A DNA stretch of 64,000 nucleotides from Aquimarina amphilecti (GTDB taxonomy: Bacteria; Bacteroidota; Bacteroidia; Flavobacteriales; Flavobacteriaceae), in NCBI RefSeq assembly GCF_900109375.1, contig NZ_FOAB01000005.1:186001-250000 (forward strand), given 5' to 3'. The notes under the pieces were generated by a model. The model was not told the origin of the DNA, did not search any database, and saw nothing but the letters and a program-made list of their open reading frames with translations. The translations under genes and the position numbers were made by a program. This document shows, one piece after another, positions 1 through 8,609 of the stretch; position 1 is the stretch's first letter; each line of letters opens with the position of its first letter.

Positions 1-174
1 AAATGGTTCTGCCTTTGAATTAAATTGTTTAATTAGTGCTAGTATCTCATCCAGAGATTCTTTTCCTATCTCTTGAAAACGATCATTGTCAAAGTTTATA
101 GGTTCAGATTTCTGATTGTTAGATTTGGTCTGCTTTCCATCTTCTTCAAATAAGTCATCATATAGACTAGGCAT
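1..174 (-). CDS. Hypothetical protein, N-terminal part (runs off the window)
   Basis: An open frame starts with ATG at 174 on the minus strand and stays open for 58 codons to the window edge. The visible N-terminus begins MPSLYDDLFEEDG and is acidic and hydrophilic, with no signal peptide or membrane segment, so the product is probably cytoplasmic. It lies downstream of the CHAT gene on the same strand, after a 261-base gap with no recognisable gene. I do not recognise the family, and most of the protein lies outside the window. Confidence 0.55.
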   Translation of the reverse strand, partial: MPSLYDDLFEEDGKQTKSNNQKSEPINFDNDRFQEIGKESLDEILALIKQFNSKAEPF

Positions 175-435
175 GCTACTATCGAAAATTAAAGTTTATT
201 AAAATTATCTTCTTTAAATTCAAAGATACTGTTTTTAGGAAAGGGGACAATAGTGAAAAATTAGTTATAAGCTTTGTTCATCTCTTAGGATTAATACTAG
301 TTTTAAATAAAGAAACTACTATCCTTATTTTTTTTAATAATCAGATTTTATGTCTTCATTAAAATGATCAAATATTTTCCAATATTTTGATTTAATTTTA
401 AAATAAGAATAATGATCTTGATGTATTGTGCTGAG

Positions 436-3207
436 TTATGTGTTTAATTTTTTGTAGATAAAAAAAGAAAAAAATAATAAGCCTATAAGAAAGGCAATTG
501 GAAAGTAGTTAATAGGTAAGTTTGGAAAATTTATAGGCTGAAGATCGCCTGTTATGATGAGAGTAGCCCAATAATATGGTGATTTTTCTGATCCTTGATG
601 TGTTTTAATGAAATCAAGTTTTGCCTTGCGTAGAGCAGTTGATTTATCGTTACCCGCTTTTAAATAATTATAAAAATTTAAGACAATTTCATTACTTGAT
701 TTCTCATTAGTATTCCATAAAGAAGATAATACGCTTTTGGATCCAGAATAGAAGAAGCCTTTTGTTAGGCTGGATACTCCTTCACCTGGTAGAATTTCTC
801 CAATACCTGTTTTGCATGCATCAAGAATTACTAGATCAGCTTGATTAGGTATAAAATACAATTCATTAAGGGTTAATTTAGAATCACTAAAGGCAATCCA
901 GGGTGTTTGGGCATTCATAGAATTAGCATGCGATGATACATGAAGGATTTGGTAATTTTCACTATTATTAATAAAGTTACTTTTTGTTGCATCATCATAT
1001 AAGAATGTATCAACACCTATTTCTTCTTGTATTTTTTTAAATTTTGAAGAGCTCAGATAAAGACTTGGCAAACCTAGGTATTTAAAATGAACTGGTGCAA
1101 TTCCCATAATATGTTTTGAGGCTTGATTATCTTTTTTCTCGATTTGTTTATCTAATGACATTGAATACAAATAACTGATATCGAAATCATTAATTAAATA
1201 CGAAAATTCAGTAGATTTCGTGTTTGGCGATTGTAATATTTCAAAAGGGAATGATTGTAGTATCCCATCTGGTATAATAACTATTTTTTCCGAATTTATA
1301 TGAGTATTTGATTCTGTAAAAGCGAATAATTGATTAGAAATAGAAGTAGATAATTTGTGAAATCTATTTTGATCCTCTTCTGTTTCCCAAGATTTATTTA
1401 GTAAAGATCCAATATCTAAAATTTGATTTTGTAATAATTGAGGTTGATCTATTTTATAAAAAAATGATTCTTTAGGAGTAGTCAATAAACCATAAGCTTC
1501 TTGATCAGAAAGTATATACTGAATATATGAGGTATTAGTTTGAGCAGCTTTTTTTAAACATTCAGAGTGTTTAGCAATCGTGATATTCCTTTTGTACTTA
1601 TAATAATTAGGGTATTCTTTTTCTAGAGAATTGATAAAGGCATGATATGCTTTTTTTTGTTTAGCTATCATATGTTTTTTATCAGATTCAGTTATAGAGC
1701 TATTTTTACTGGTTTGTTTACGGATTTGGAATATGTTTTTTTTAAGCTCATATTCTAATGAGATCAAACTATCTGGTAGTTTAGCTCTTTTTTTTGCTTC
1801 TTCATGAGTTAGATTTTCTAAAAGGGTAAGTGATTTGCTTTTTTCCATGAAATAAAATGCTTTTTCAGGTTGTTTTAGCTGATAAGCAATAGAAGTCGCA
1901 AGTATGTATAAATCTAGTCCTTTTTCTCTCCAGAAAAAGCGGGATTGAGATACCGTACTTTCTGAGCGTATAAGATCTACCATATAATCTGCTAATTCTA
2001 TGGTAGCTAAAGCTTTCGAAAGATGAGATTGATCTCCGGATTTAGTATAGTAAGATAGCCATGCTTTAGCTTTATCTTTTAAATCATTTAGTAATTCTGT
2101 TTTGTAAGAAGAACTTGCTAGGAGTTGTCTGTTGGGTAATTGTTTATAGTTATGATTTTTAAAGATGTTAATAGTGTAATCGATTGCTTTTTGATAGTGT
2201 AGTAATGCATTTTTGTAATCTTGATAATACAAATAATAATCCCCAAGATTGTCATAGACAGCTGTATATTCAGGAAAGTAACTCAAAGCTTTTTGATAAT
2301 TTTCAAAAGCGATTTTGTGCTGGCTACTTTTAAAATAATTAACACCTAAGTTATTGTAAATTTTAGCGATGTCGTATTTAGATTTAGTATGCCTTAGACC
2401 TATAGTTAGTGCTTTCTCTAAATGAAATATAGCTTTGTGGTGTTTCTTTAGTTTTGTGTATACCTGACCAAAACGATTATGAATAATGATTTGATTTTTG
2501 ATACCAATTTTAGTGGTAATCATTTTTTTGTTTAGAGAATCTGCTTCTTTTAGATGTTGTAATGCTTTAGTATAGTTTTCATCTCCGCCAATATTAAGAT
2601 ATACACCAGAATATGCTATAGGAATTCTATAGAATTCTTTATCTAAAATGGTGTCTTTTTTAATTTGTATGATTCTTTCTGCTTCACTTATATATTCTAA
2701 AGCTTGGTAATAATCCCCTTTTTTGATTGCAATATTTTTTAACCCATTTACATACGCGGCAATAGTAAATTTGTCTTTGTGATCTAGAGTTATTAGCTTT
2801 TTTAAAGTTGAAAATGATAGTTTTTCTTTTCCTGACTTCATATAAAAAACTGATAGATTACTATAGGTATTGTTTACCTGTGATGGAAAAGTGTCAATAT
2901 GTGAGATTTGTATTTCTAAAGCTTTTTTAGCATTGATAATGGCTTTTTTGTAATCTTTTTGGCGATTACAGAATTTACTATAAAGACTATATAGATTACT
3001 TAATTCAATAGAATTTATTTGATCGGCTAAAGACGTAATCAGAGACTCTATTTCTATAGTTTTATCAGAGTAATCAATATTAGAATTTTCTAAACTCTTG
3101 TAGTGTTCAATAGCGCTCTGTTGGGCGAAAGTATAATAAGGAAATAGTAATAATGAAAATAAGTATAGTAAGAGAAGATTTTTTTTATTCAAAGAAATAA
3201 TATCCAT
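436..3207 (-). CDS. Exported TPR-CHAT (caspase-like) protein, membrane anchored
   Basis: A 923-residue protein with an N-terminal signal peptide (hydrophobic stretch ending TFAQQ). A long array of tetratricopeptide repeats fills roughly residues 40-400, and a CHAT domain fills about 600-890. The CHAT catalytic dyad is visible as H760 (context SSHA) and C798 (context LDACKTG). A final hydrophobic segment followed by basic residues should anchor the protein in a membrane with the repeats and CHAT domain in the periplasm. CHAT domains belong to the caspase-like clan CD peptidases. The gene lies on the same strand as, and downstream of, the subtilisin-like gene, with a terminator between them. 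The substrate is unknown and peptidase activity is inferred from the dyad only. Confidence 0.85.
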   Translation of the reverse strand: MDIISLNKKNLLLLYLFSLLLFPYYTFAQQSAIEHYKSLENSNIDYSDKTIEIESLITSLADQINSIELSNLYSLYSKFCNRQKDYKKAIINAKKALEIQISHIDTFPSQVNNTYSNLSVFYMKSGKEKLSFSTLKKLITLDHKDKFTIAAYVNGLKNIAIKKGDYYQALEYISEAERIIQIKKDTILDKEFYRIPIAYSGVYLNIGGDENYTKALQHLKEADSLNKKMITTKIGIKNQIIIHNRFGQVYTKLKKHHKAIFHLEKALTIGLRHTKSKYDIAKIYNNLGVNYFKSSQHKIAFENYQKALSYFPEYTAVYDNLGDYYLYYQDYKNALLHYQKAIDYTINIFKNHNYKQLPNRQLLASSSYKTELLNDLKDKAKAWLSYYTKSGDQSHLSKALATIELADYMVDLIRSESTVSQSRFFWREKGLDLYILATSIAYQLKQPEKAFYFMEKSKSLTLLENLTHEEAKKRAKLPDSLISLEYELKKNIFQIRKQTSKNSSITESDKKHMIAKQKKAYHAFINSLEKEYPNYYKYKRNITIAKHSECLKKAAQTNTSYIQYILSDQEAYGLLTTPKESFFYKIDQPQLLQNQILDIGSLLNKSWETEEDQNRFHKLSTSISNQLFAFTESNTHINSEKIVIIPDGILQSFPFEILQSPNTKSTEFSYLINDFDISYLYSMSLDKQIEKKDNQASKHIMGIAPVHFKYLGLPSLYLSSSKFKKIQEEIGVDTFLYDDATKSNFINNSENYQILHVSSHANSMNAQTPWIAFSDSKLTLNELYFIPNQADLVILDACKTGIGEILPGEGVSSLTKGFFYSGSKSVLSSLWNTNEKSSNEIVLNFYNYLKAGNDKSTALRKAKLDFIKTHQGSEKSPYYWATLIITGDLQPINFPNLPINYFPIAFLIGLLFFSFFIYKKLNT

Positions 3208-3257
3208 GATGTTTAATTAAACGGGAATCATTTTAAAAATAACCATCTTTCTATTAT

Positions 3258-3299
3258 AAAAAAAATAATCCGGAGTAATGTTTTATTACTTCGGATTAT
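3258..3299 (-). terminator. Rho-independent terminator of the subtilase gene
   Basis: A 15-bp stem (3265-3279 with 3285-3299, one mismatch) closes a 5-base loop. On the minus strand it is followed by a run of eight T. It lies just after the stop of the subtilisin-like gene and separates it from the CHAT gene. Confidence 0.85.
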
Positions 3300-3325
3300 C
3301 TAATCGTGAGTTTTAATTATTTTGG

Positions 3326-4597
3326 TTATTCAATGATTCGATCATCAAAAAAAACATTAAAATTATTCGTTATTATAGTTGCATTTTCCCATATTTTAAG
3401 AGAAATTTCTTCGGGGATATGATACCCTAGATCATAATATTTTGCAGCTATTGCGGTTACAAAAGGTGCGGCATAAGAAGTACCAGCAATTGGATGATTA
3501 ATTCCATTTACATCTTGGAAATAGATATCCTGTCCTTTTGATAAATAATCTACAGTATATCTTCCGTAATTTGAAAAATTAGATTTCCTAATTATAGGAC
3601 CTGTTCTAGTTGTGCGTATTTCATAGCTGCCAATAGCTAATAGATTATTAACTGTTATAGAAGATGGATAGTGGAGATTACTATCATTATCCAAGTCACT
3701 ATTACCAGCAGAGGTGATATGTAGTATGTGATTATTTTCACTTACATATAAATTTAATAAATGACTAGGTGCTCCAGACCAACCAAAACTCATATTGATT
3801 AGATGAATATTTTCTTTTTTTACAGTGTAAAGGTACCCACAAAGTATATTAAAAGTAGTTCCTTTACCTAAATGATTGAAAACCTTTACGGGTAAAATAC
3901 TATAACTTGATACCCCTTCATTTTCTAATTTATTTTTTATTCTACTAATAACAGCTGTCCCATGTCCTAGTTCATCAAAGGGGTCATTGTCATAGTTAAC
4001 AAAGTCCCATCCTGAAACCTCTGATGTGTTATTTTCAGTACAATTATTAATGTTTATGTTCGAATTATACAAAAAGCGACCTGTATCTGGAAGTATATTC
4101 AGATTTATTCCTGTATCCAAAACAGCAATGTTAACACCAGCGTTATTTAATCTAACCATATTGGTAATCAGTGTAGAGTGAGGCTCTGCAATTGATAGAT
4201 TTGGAGCTATGTTTTCATTAGAGTAGAGGTATTCATAATCAACACCTTCTACATCAGTTTCCTGGGCAATATCTCCTGTTCTTTCTTCGACATCAACACC
4301 AGGGGAGAACTCCCATTTTTCAATCCTATCGTTACCGCAATTACAGGTTTCGTATCTTATTATACCATAATTTGATCGCAAAGTATCTCTGGAACTTGGT
4401 GATGTATTAGGTCTAAAAGATACAATTAACTCGTTTTTAGAACGAATAGGAGGGTTTACTTGATTATTGTTATTTTGAGATTGATTTTTACTTACTAATT
4501 CTGTTATTTCTTGAGTATCTTCAATGCCTTCCTTGGAACATCCTGTCCACAAGCAAGCTAGTAAAAGAAACAGATAAATAGGTTTTAAATTTTTCAT
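3326..4597 (-). CDS. Subtilisin-like (S8) serine protease, lipoprotein
   Basis: A peptidase of the S8 family. The catalytic triad is visible as D161 (VLDTGIN), H212 (GHGTAV) and S374 (GTSYAAP), numbered from the chosen start. That start, ATG at 4597-4595, yields a signal peptide with lipobox WTGC followed by SKEG, so the mature protein should be a lipid-anchored envelope protein. An in-frame ATG at 4678 would put 27 charged residues before the signal sequence and is unlikely. About 130 residues between lipobox and triad may be a propeptide. The gene is divergent from the ECF sigma gene, 174 bases away, and upstream of the CHAT gene. Substrate unknown. Confidence 0.9.
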   Translation of the reverse strand: MKNLKPIYLFLLLACLWTGCSKEGIEDTQEITELVSKNQSQNNNNQVNPPIRSKNELIVSFRPNTSPSSRDTLRSNYGIIRYETCNCGNDRIEKWEFSPGVDVEERTGDIAQETDVEGVDYEYLYSNENIAPNLSIAEPHSTLITNMVRLNNAGVNIAVLDTGINLNILPDTGRFLYNSNININNCTENNTSEVSGWDFVNYDNDPFDELGHGTAVISRIKNKLENEGVSSYSILPVKVFNHLGKGTTFNILCGYLYTVKKENIHLINMSFGWSGAPSHLLNLYVSENNHILHITSAGNSDLDNDSNLHYPSSITVNNLLAIGSYEIRTTRTGPIIRKSNFSNYGRYTVDYLSKGQDIYFQDVNGINHPIAGTSYAAPFVTAIAAKYYDLGYHIPEEISLKIWENATIITNNFNVFFDDRIIE

Positions 4598-4771
4598 GTA
4601 CTTCTTTTTTTTAATATTTACTGTTACCTTATAGTGCACATTCCTAAAAATTATTACCCATTTTTTGATAAGTATCATTTTTTGGTTTACTATTTATAGA
4701 AATGTATTAAAAAGAAATAACAGAAAAAATTTTTTAATATCGAAGCAAAACTATTAGTATAGAGAGTATTT

Positions 4772-5341
4772 ATGATAGATAACAAAGAGAAAATATTGTC
4801 TAAAGATTATTTTGTAGAAGCTTTATTAAAAGGAGATGATCTTATTATTTCTGAGATATATCAGCGCTTTTTTCCTAAAATATTGCAGTTTGTTTTGCTT
4901 AATAAAGGTACTCATGCTGCTGCAGAGGATATTTTTCAAGAGTCATTATTACACATTGTAATTAGAGTTCAGAAAAAAAGTATAAATATCCAATCGTTTG
5001 AGGCCTATTTATTTACAGTAGGTAAAAATATGTGGAGGAGAGAATTAGAAAATCAAAAAAAACGGGTAATAAAAGAAGAAGGATATACACTAATAGATAA
5101 GGACACAAATTTCGCGCAATTTTTAATAGAGCACGAACAAATGGAACTGTATAGGGAAAAATTCGCATTATTATCCGATAACTGTAGAGAAATACTTGCA
5201 TTGTTTTTTAATAAGGTATCCTATGAGAATATTGTTGAAGAGTTATCTTATGCTACTATCAATACAGCTCGTCAGCGAATATTTAAATGCAAAAGTAAAT
5301 TAGTAAAGTTTATAAAAACGGATAAACGATTTAAATTGTAA
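4772..5341 (+). CDS. ECF-type sigma-70 factor
   Basis: A 189-residue sigma-70 family protein of ECF size. Region 2 spans roughly residues 20-90 (context AAEDIFQES) and region 4, with its helix-turn-helix, spans about 125-185. It should direct RNA polymerase to its own promoter set. The next gene starts 7 bases downstream and encodes a membrane protein with the look of an anti-sigma factor, so the pair is probably a sigma/anti-sigma unit. The divergent neighbour is the S8 protease, a plausible target or signal-releasing protease. No target promoter motif could be assigned. Confidence 0.85.
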   Translation: MIDNKEKILSKDYFVEALLKGDDLIISEIYQRFFPKILQFVLLNKGTHAAAEDIFQESLLHIVIRVQKKSINIQSFEAYLFTVGKNMWRRELENQKKRVIKEEGYTLIDKDTNFAQFLIEHEQMELYREKFALLSDNCREILALFFNKVSYENIVEELSYATINTARQRIFKCKSKLVKFIKTDKRFKL

Positions 5342-5348
5342 AAGGATA

Positions 5349-6167
5349 ATGGAGTTCGAAGAAGAAGATTATAATCAGATAATAAACTACAATTTAGGTA
5401 ACCTTAGTGAGGCCGAAAATATTGAAATACAGAAGAGAATGGAGGTTGATAAGGTGTTTAGAGAAGAAGTGTTGTTATATCAAAAGTTACCTTATGCTAT
5501 TACGGAAAAAGGATGGCCAGATTGGGGTCATGAAAATAATGAACAAGAAATTGAAAAAATAAAAACTTTAAAAAGAAGTGAGTTAATTTCGAATATAGAA
5601 TCCAAAATTAAATCAGGTGGGCGTCAATATTTTGAAAATCAAAATAAACATAGAAAAGTATGGAGAAAGTATGCAGTTGGTTTAGTTGCTGCCTTAATCA
5701 TTGTTTTTGTGTCAATAAAGATCTTTAATTTTAATTCACTATCGGGAGAATCACTTTATGCAGAATATGTTGATTGGGAAAACAATTTACTTTCGACAAC
5801 CGAACAGTCGAATGTTGAGAATCGTGAATTACAAGGAGAACAATTGTTTAAAAAAGAAGAGTACAAGAAAGCTAAGATTATTTTTATTGATATAATAGAA
5901 AAAGGTAAGAGGCAGGATAGCCATACTTTAATGTATTTGGGAGCATCTTATCTAGAATTAGAAGAATATAATGATGCATTACAGATTTTCGATCAATTGT
6001 TACAACAAAAAAGCCTAAATAGTAATAGAGCCTATTGGTATAAATCTATGGTTTATCTAAAGCAAGGAGATATATCTAAAGCAAAAGAAGAGTTGTTGTC
6101 TTTGATAAAGAATAAAGAAAATTTCAATTATTCAAAAGCAAGAGAATTATTGAAACAATTAGATTAA
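5349..6167 (+). CDS. Anti-sigma-like membrane protein with periplasmic TPRs
   Basis: A 272-residue protein in three parts. An acidic cytoplasmic segment (about 1-105) begins with the short helical pattern typical of Bacteroidetes anti-sigma factors (INYNLGNLSEAE). One membrane helix follows (about 110-128, AVGLVAALIIVFVSI). A periplasmic part (about 150-272) holds tetratricopeptide repeats (MYLGASYLELEEYNDAL). The start is supported by an AAAGGA-like site just upstream and the 7-base gap to the sigma gene. I infer that it holds the ECF factor at the membrane and that its TPRs sense an envelope partner. The TPR-CHAT protein nearby is one candidate. Confidence 0.7.
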   Translation: MEFEEEDYNQIINYNLGNLSEAENIEIQKRMEVDKVFREEVLLYQKLPYAITEKGWPDWGHENNEQEIEKIKTLKRSELISNIESKIKSGGRQYFENQNKHRKVWRKYAVGLVAALIIVFVSIKIFNFNSLSGESLYAEYVDWENNLLSTTEQSNVENRELQGEQLFKKEEYKKAKIIFIDIIEKGKRQDSHTLMYLGASYLELEEYNDALQIFDQLLQQKSLNSNRAYWYKSMVYLKQGDISKAKEELLSLIKNKENFNYSKARELLKQLD

Positions 6168-6657
6168 TACTTTTCGTAACCTGTAGTTTTAAGGTCTAGA
6201 ATTTTAGAATCTGTTACTACGATTTAATCATGCGAAAAAATTACTATTTCCAGACCTTCAAAAGAATAGCGCTATAAAGTTTCCTTTCTGAAGGGTTATT
6301 TCGTCTAAAAAGCAATAAAACCTTTAAAGGCATTTGCTCTAAATTTCAAGATTATAATTATACAATTTCAAAACACTTTACTAAAGAATGAACCTCATTC
6401 TTGACCTAAAAAAAGAGAAAATATCAATAAACTATAACGGAATAAAAAAATTAATTCACTTTTTCCTCTTTATTTGGGTAATGAAAAATTGATTTCCACA
6501 CTTAATAGTAGATCGATCTAAATTAGAGCTTGAATAATATGCTGAATTCAAAAAAATAAAATTCAGTGATTATCCAGTACTAAACCAGTACTAAAGTACA
6601 TTAGGTGTAACCCGAAAAACCTTTAAAAGAGTAGGGATACTATTAAAATCACAAATC
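6168..6657. other. 490-base gap, no supported gene
   Basis: No reading frame longer than about 30 codons has a credible start. The gap holds a weak hairpin near 6258-6297 (arms CCTTCA and TGAAGG) without a T run. A second hairpin has arms CTGAATT at 6542-6548 and AATTCAG at 6560-6566. An 11-bp tandem repeat is listed separately. The right end should carry the promoter of the lipoprotein gene at 6658. Confidence 0.5.
6574..6595 (+). repeat. Two exact tandem copies of CCAGTACTAAA
   Basis: The 11-mer CCAGTACTAAA occurs at 6574-6584 and again at 6585-6595, followed by GTAC. Each copy contains the palindrome AGTACT. The repeat lies 63-84 bases before the start of the beta-gamma-crystallin lipoprotein gene. 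One turn of the helix between copies would place two protein-binding sites on the same face, so this may be an operator. That is inference. Confidence 0.5.
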
Positions 6658-7452
6658 ATGGAAAAAAACCTTAGAAGATTAATAATCTTCAGTTTATTGT
6701 TAGTTTTTAGTTTTGGATGTGAAACAGATGACTCTGTAGTAACAACAAATTTAGAAGCTAGTGAAAGAATAGAAACTGTAAAACAGAATGAAGAAATAGT
6801 AGATATTTCTCATAGATATCATTATCAGGGAAAGGAGTTTAATGTGACTTATACTCTGAATGAAAAAGAAAGAAATGTTATTAAAACATCTGGCGATGTT
6901 GATATTGCAAAAGCCGTTTTCGGTAAAGAGGACAGCCCAAAAGCACTACTTTTTGAAAATCCAGTAATGGATAGCAAAGAGATCGCCATAAAGGTCTTCG
7001 ATACAGATGAGGAGATGAATCGATATTTAGAAAGTAAAGGTCAATTACCTGATAGAAATTTCAAAAATCAAAACACTAAGGGGGCCTGTTCTAGTTTTAA
7101 TTATTTAGGTTATGGAAGCTTTTATTTTTATAAGCATGCATATTATGATACTGAAATGATGGGTATGAGAAGAACTATGACCAGAGCCACTGGTAATCAT
7201 TGGGTGGGTTCTAGCTATAATGATAATTTATCTTCTATAAAAATGGGGATACCCATTAATACGAAAGGATATCTAACACTTAGAGAGCATATCTGTTACG
7301 GAGGTAAGTCTCTTAATTTTTATATAGACGATTATACAACATCTATTTTTGGAGTGCCAAATTTGCAATGGTATACACTTTCTGGATGGTGGTGGTGGAG
7401 AACATCCTGGAATGATCAGGTTTCTTCCTATGGAGCTTGGTGTTGGTTTTAA
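6658..7452 (+). CDS. Lipoprotein with beta-gamma-crystallin-like domain
   Basis: A 264-residue protein with a signal peptide and lipobox (FSFGC), so probably envelope-anchored. Residues about 25-135 are polar and of unknown fold. From about 140 onward the sequence is rich in aromatic residues and glycine. It carries two copies of the N/D-N/D-x-x-S/T-S calcium-binding motif of microbial beta-gamma-crystallins: NDNLSS at 188-193 and NDQVSS at 252-257. The protein ends in a tryptophan run (GWWWWR) and AWCWF. It is the first of three consecutive lipoprotein genes. A calcium-stabilised surface or structural role is inferred from the family only. Confidence 0.7.
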   Translation: MEKNLRRLIIFSLLLVFSFGCETDDSVVTTNLEASERIETVKQNEEIVDISHRYHYQGKEFNVTYTLNEKERNVIKTSGDVDIAKAVFGKEDSPKALLFENPVMDSKEIAIKVFDTDEEMNRYLESKGQLPDRNFKNQNTKGACSSFNYLGYGSFYFYKHAYYDTEMMGMRRTMTRATGNHWVGSSYNDNLSSIKMGIPINTKGYLTLREHICYGGKSLNFYIDDYTTSIFGVPNLQWYTLSGWWWWRTSWNDQVSSYGAWCWF

Positions 7453-7483
7453 TGTAGTCCATATAAACTAATAAATAATTTTT

Positions 7484-7553
7484 TGAGAATCAGCCATAAT
7501 AATAACTATGTGGTGATTTTCTCATGCTAAAGACAGAATATCTCTGACTTTAG
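7484..7553 (+). other. Two consecutive hairpins between lipoprotein genes
   Basis: Hairpin one pairs the segment starting TGAGAATCA (7484) with the segment ending TTTTCTCA (7524), with a bulge. Hairpin two pairs CTAAAG (7527-7532) and CAGA with TCTG and CTTTAG (7548-7553) around a 5-base loop. They could act as a terminator or processing signal, or as 5'-leader structure for the gene at 7575. There is no convincing T run. Confidence 0.4.
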
Positions 7554-7574
7554 AAAACAATAACAAATAAACAG

Positions 7575-8498
7575 ATGAAAAATAAAATAAATTATATTAT
7601 AACTACACTCTTAATACTTTCTGTAGTATTTGCCTGTGTAAAAGAAGATGAAATAATTAATGAACAAAAAGAATCAGAAATAAGACTTAAGCATTCAGGT
7701 GTTCAGGCTGCTACAGCTCCCTGGGCCTTAGCAATGGATTGGCGATTTAGCTTTGGATCTTGCGCTACCGGACCTGGAGTATGTTTTACAGATGGAGATG
7801 GAGATATTGTTATTAGCTGGGGGACTCTAAATAATTCAGGATCAGGTACAGGTTTTGTGAGTGAATTAAACCAAGCTTTTAAGCTTTTATTAAATGATAA
7901 TGATGACCCAGATAATGGGGTGATCGCATTTCGTATAGAAGGAGATCGATTGCACATGGTGTTTTCAAGAAGTTTAGAGGAACGTGATTTTAATCTTACC
8001 GAAGATGTTGTATTAAGAAGTAATGTGAGCAGAAATCTAGGAATGCAGGAGATTATTATCCCAGCAGGAGTATATGAGGTAGATAGAAGTAATTTTGAGC
8101 ACGGAGAAGTAAAAGTTCCTTTTGAAGGGAAAGAAATTGTTTTAGATTACCATGAGGATTATGGAAGAATACTTGCCAAAGATTATGCGGTTGGAAGAAA
8201 ATCATCTTTAGAAGCTTTTTTAAAAGATTTAAATATCACCGAAAATGATTTAGAAAGATATCAAATTATCGAAGCTAAATTTACAGGGACAGCCTATGCA
8301 GAACACCTTATTGATGGTAAAACTATTCAGGTTTGGCATAAATATGAAAATGAATCAATATTTATGTTTGAAGGAGTTCTTAATGATGGAAGGCCAGTAA
8401 ATTCTCAGAGAATTAGCTGGTGCGGAAATGAGTTTGGAGGGTGGAATACTTTTGACTTTTTTTGGGATTTTATTGATAATGGTTGTTCGTGGTGCTAA
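7575..8498 (+). CDS. Orphan lipoprotein, family not recognised
   Basis: A 307-residue protein with a signal peptide and lipobox (VVFAC), followed by an acidic linker. Visible features are a glycine-rich segment with two cysteines (SCATGPGVC, about 57-65), an acidic DGDGD patch, and a mixed alpha/beta body. The C-terminus is aromatic and cysteine-containing (GCSWC). No catalytic motif is evident. It sits 122 bases after the beta-gamma-crystallin lipoprotein and 111 bases before another orphan lipoprotein. The similar size and the cysteine/aromatic ends of the three products suggest a functional set. Function unknown. Confidence 0.65.
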   Translation: MKNKINYIITTLLILSVVFACVKEDEIINEQKESEIRLKHSGVQAATAPWALAMDWRFSFGSCATGPGVCFTDGDGDIVISWGTLNNSGSGTGFVSELNQAFKLLLNDNDDPDNGVIAFRIEGDRLHMVFSRSLEERDFNLTEDVVLRSNVSRNLGMQEIIIPAGVYEVDRSNFEHGEVKVPFEGKEIVLDYHEDYGRILAKDYAVGRKSSLEAFLKDLNITENDLERYQIIEAKFTGTAYAEHLIDGKTIQVWHKYENESIFMFEGVLNDGRPVNSQRISWCGNEFGGWNTFDFFWDFIDNGCSWC

Positions 8499-8609
8499 TA
8501 ATATAGTAAAAAATCAAAATAATAATTTATTGAAGTTTTATTTTTTCATAAGTAATAGAAGTAAAAATCTAATGAGAAAAGAAACAACGTACTAAATAAA
8601 ACTTAAAAA

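Noticed and set aside
436..3207. TPR-CHAT protein as a CRISPR type III-E (Craspase) partner
   Set aside because: It has a signal peptide and a C-terminal membrane anchor, and there is no Cas7-11-like gene or CRISPR array in the window.
6230..6277. A 15-codon frame starting ATGCGAAAAAAT, and a 31-codon frame without ATG (about 6284-6389) that vaguely resembled a recombinase fragment
   Set aside because: Both are too short, and there is no second fragment, repeat or attachment site to support a mobile-element remnant.
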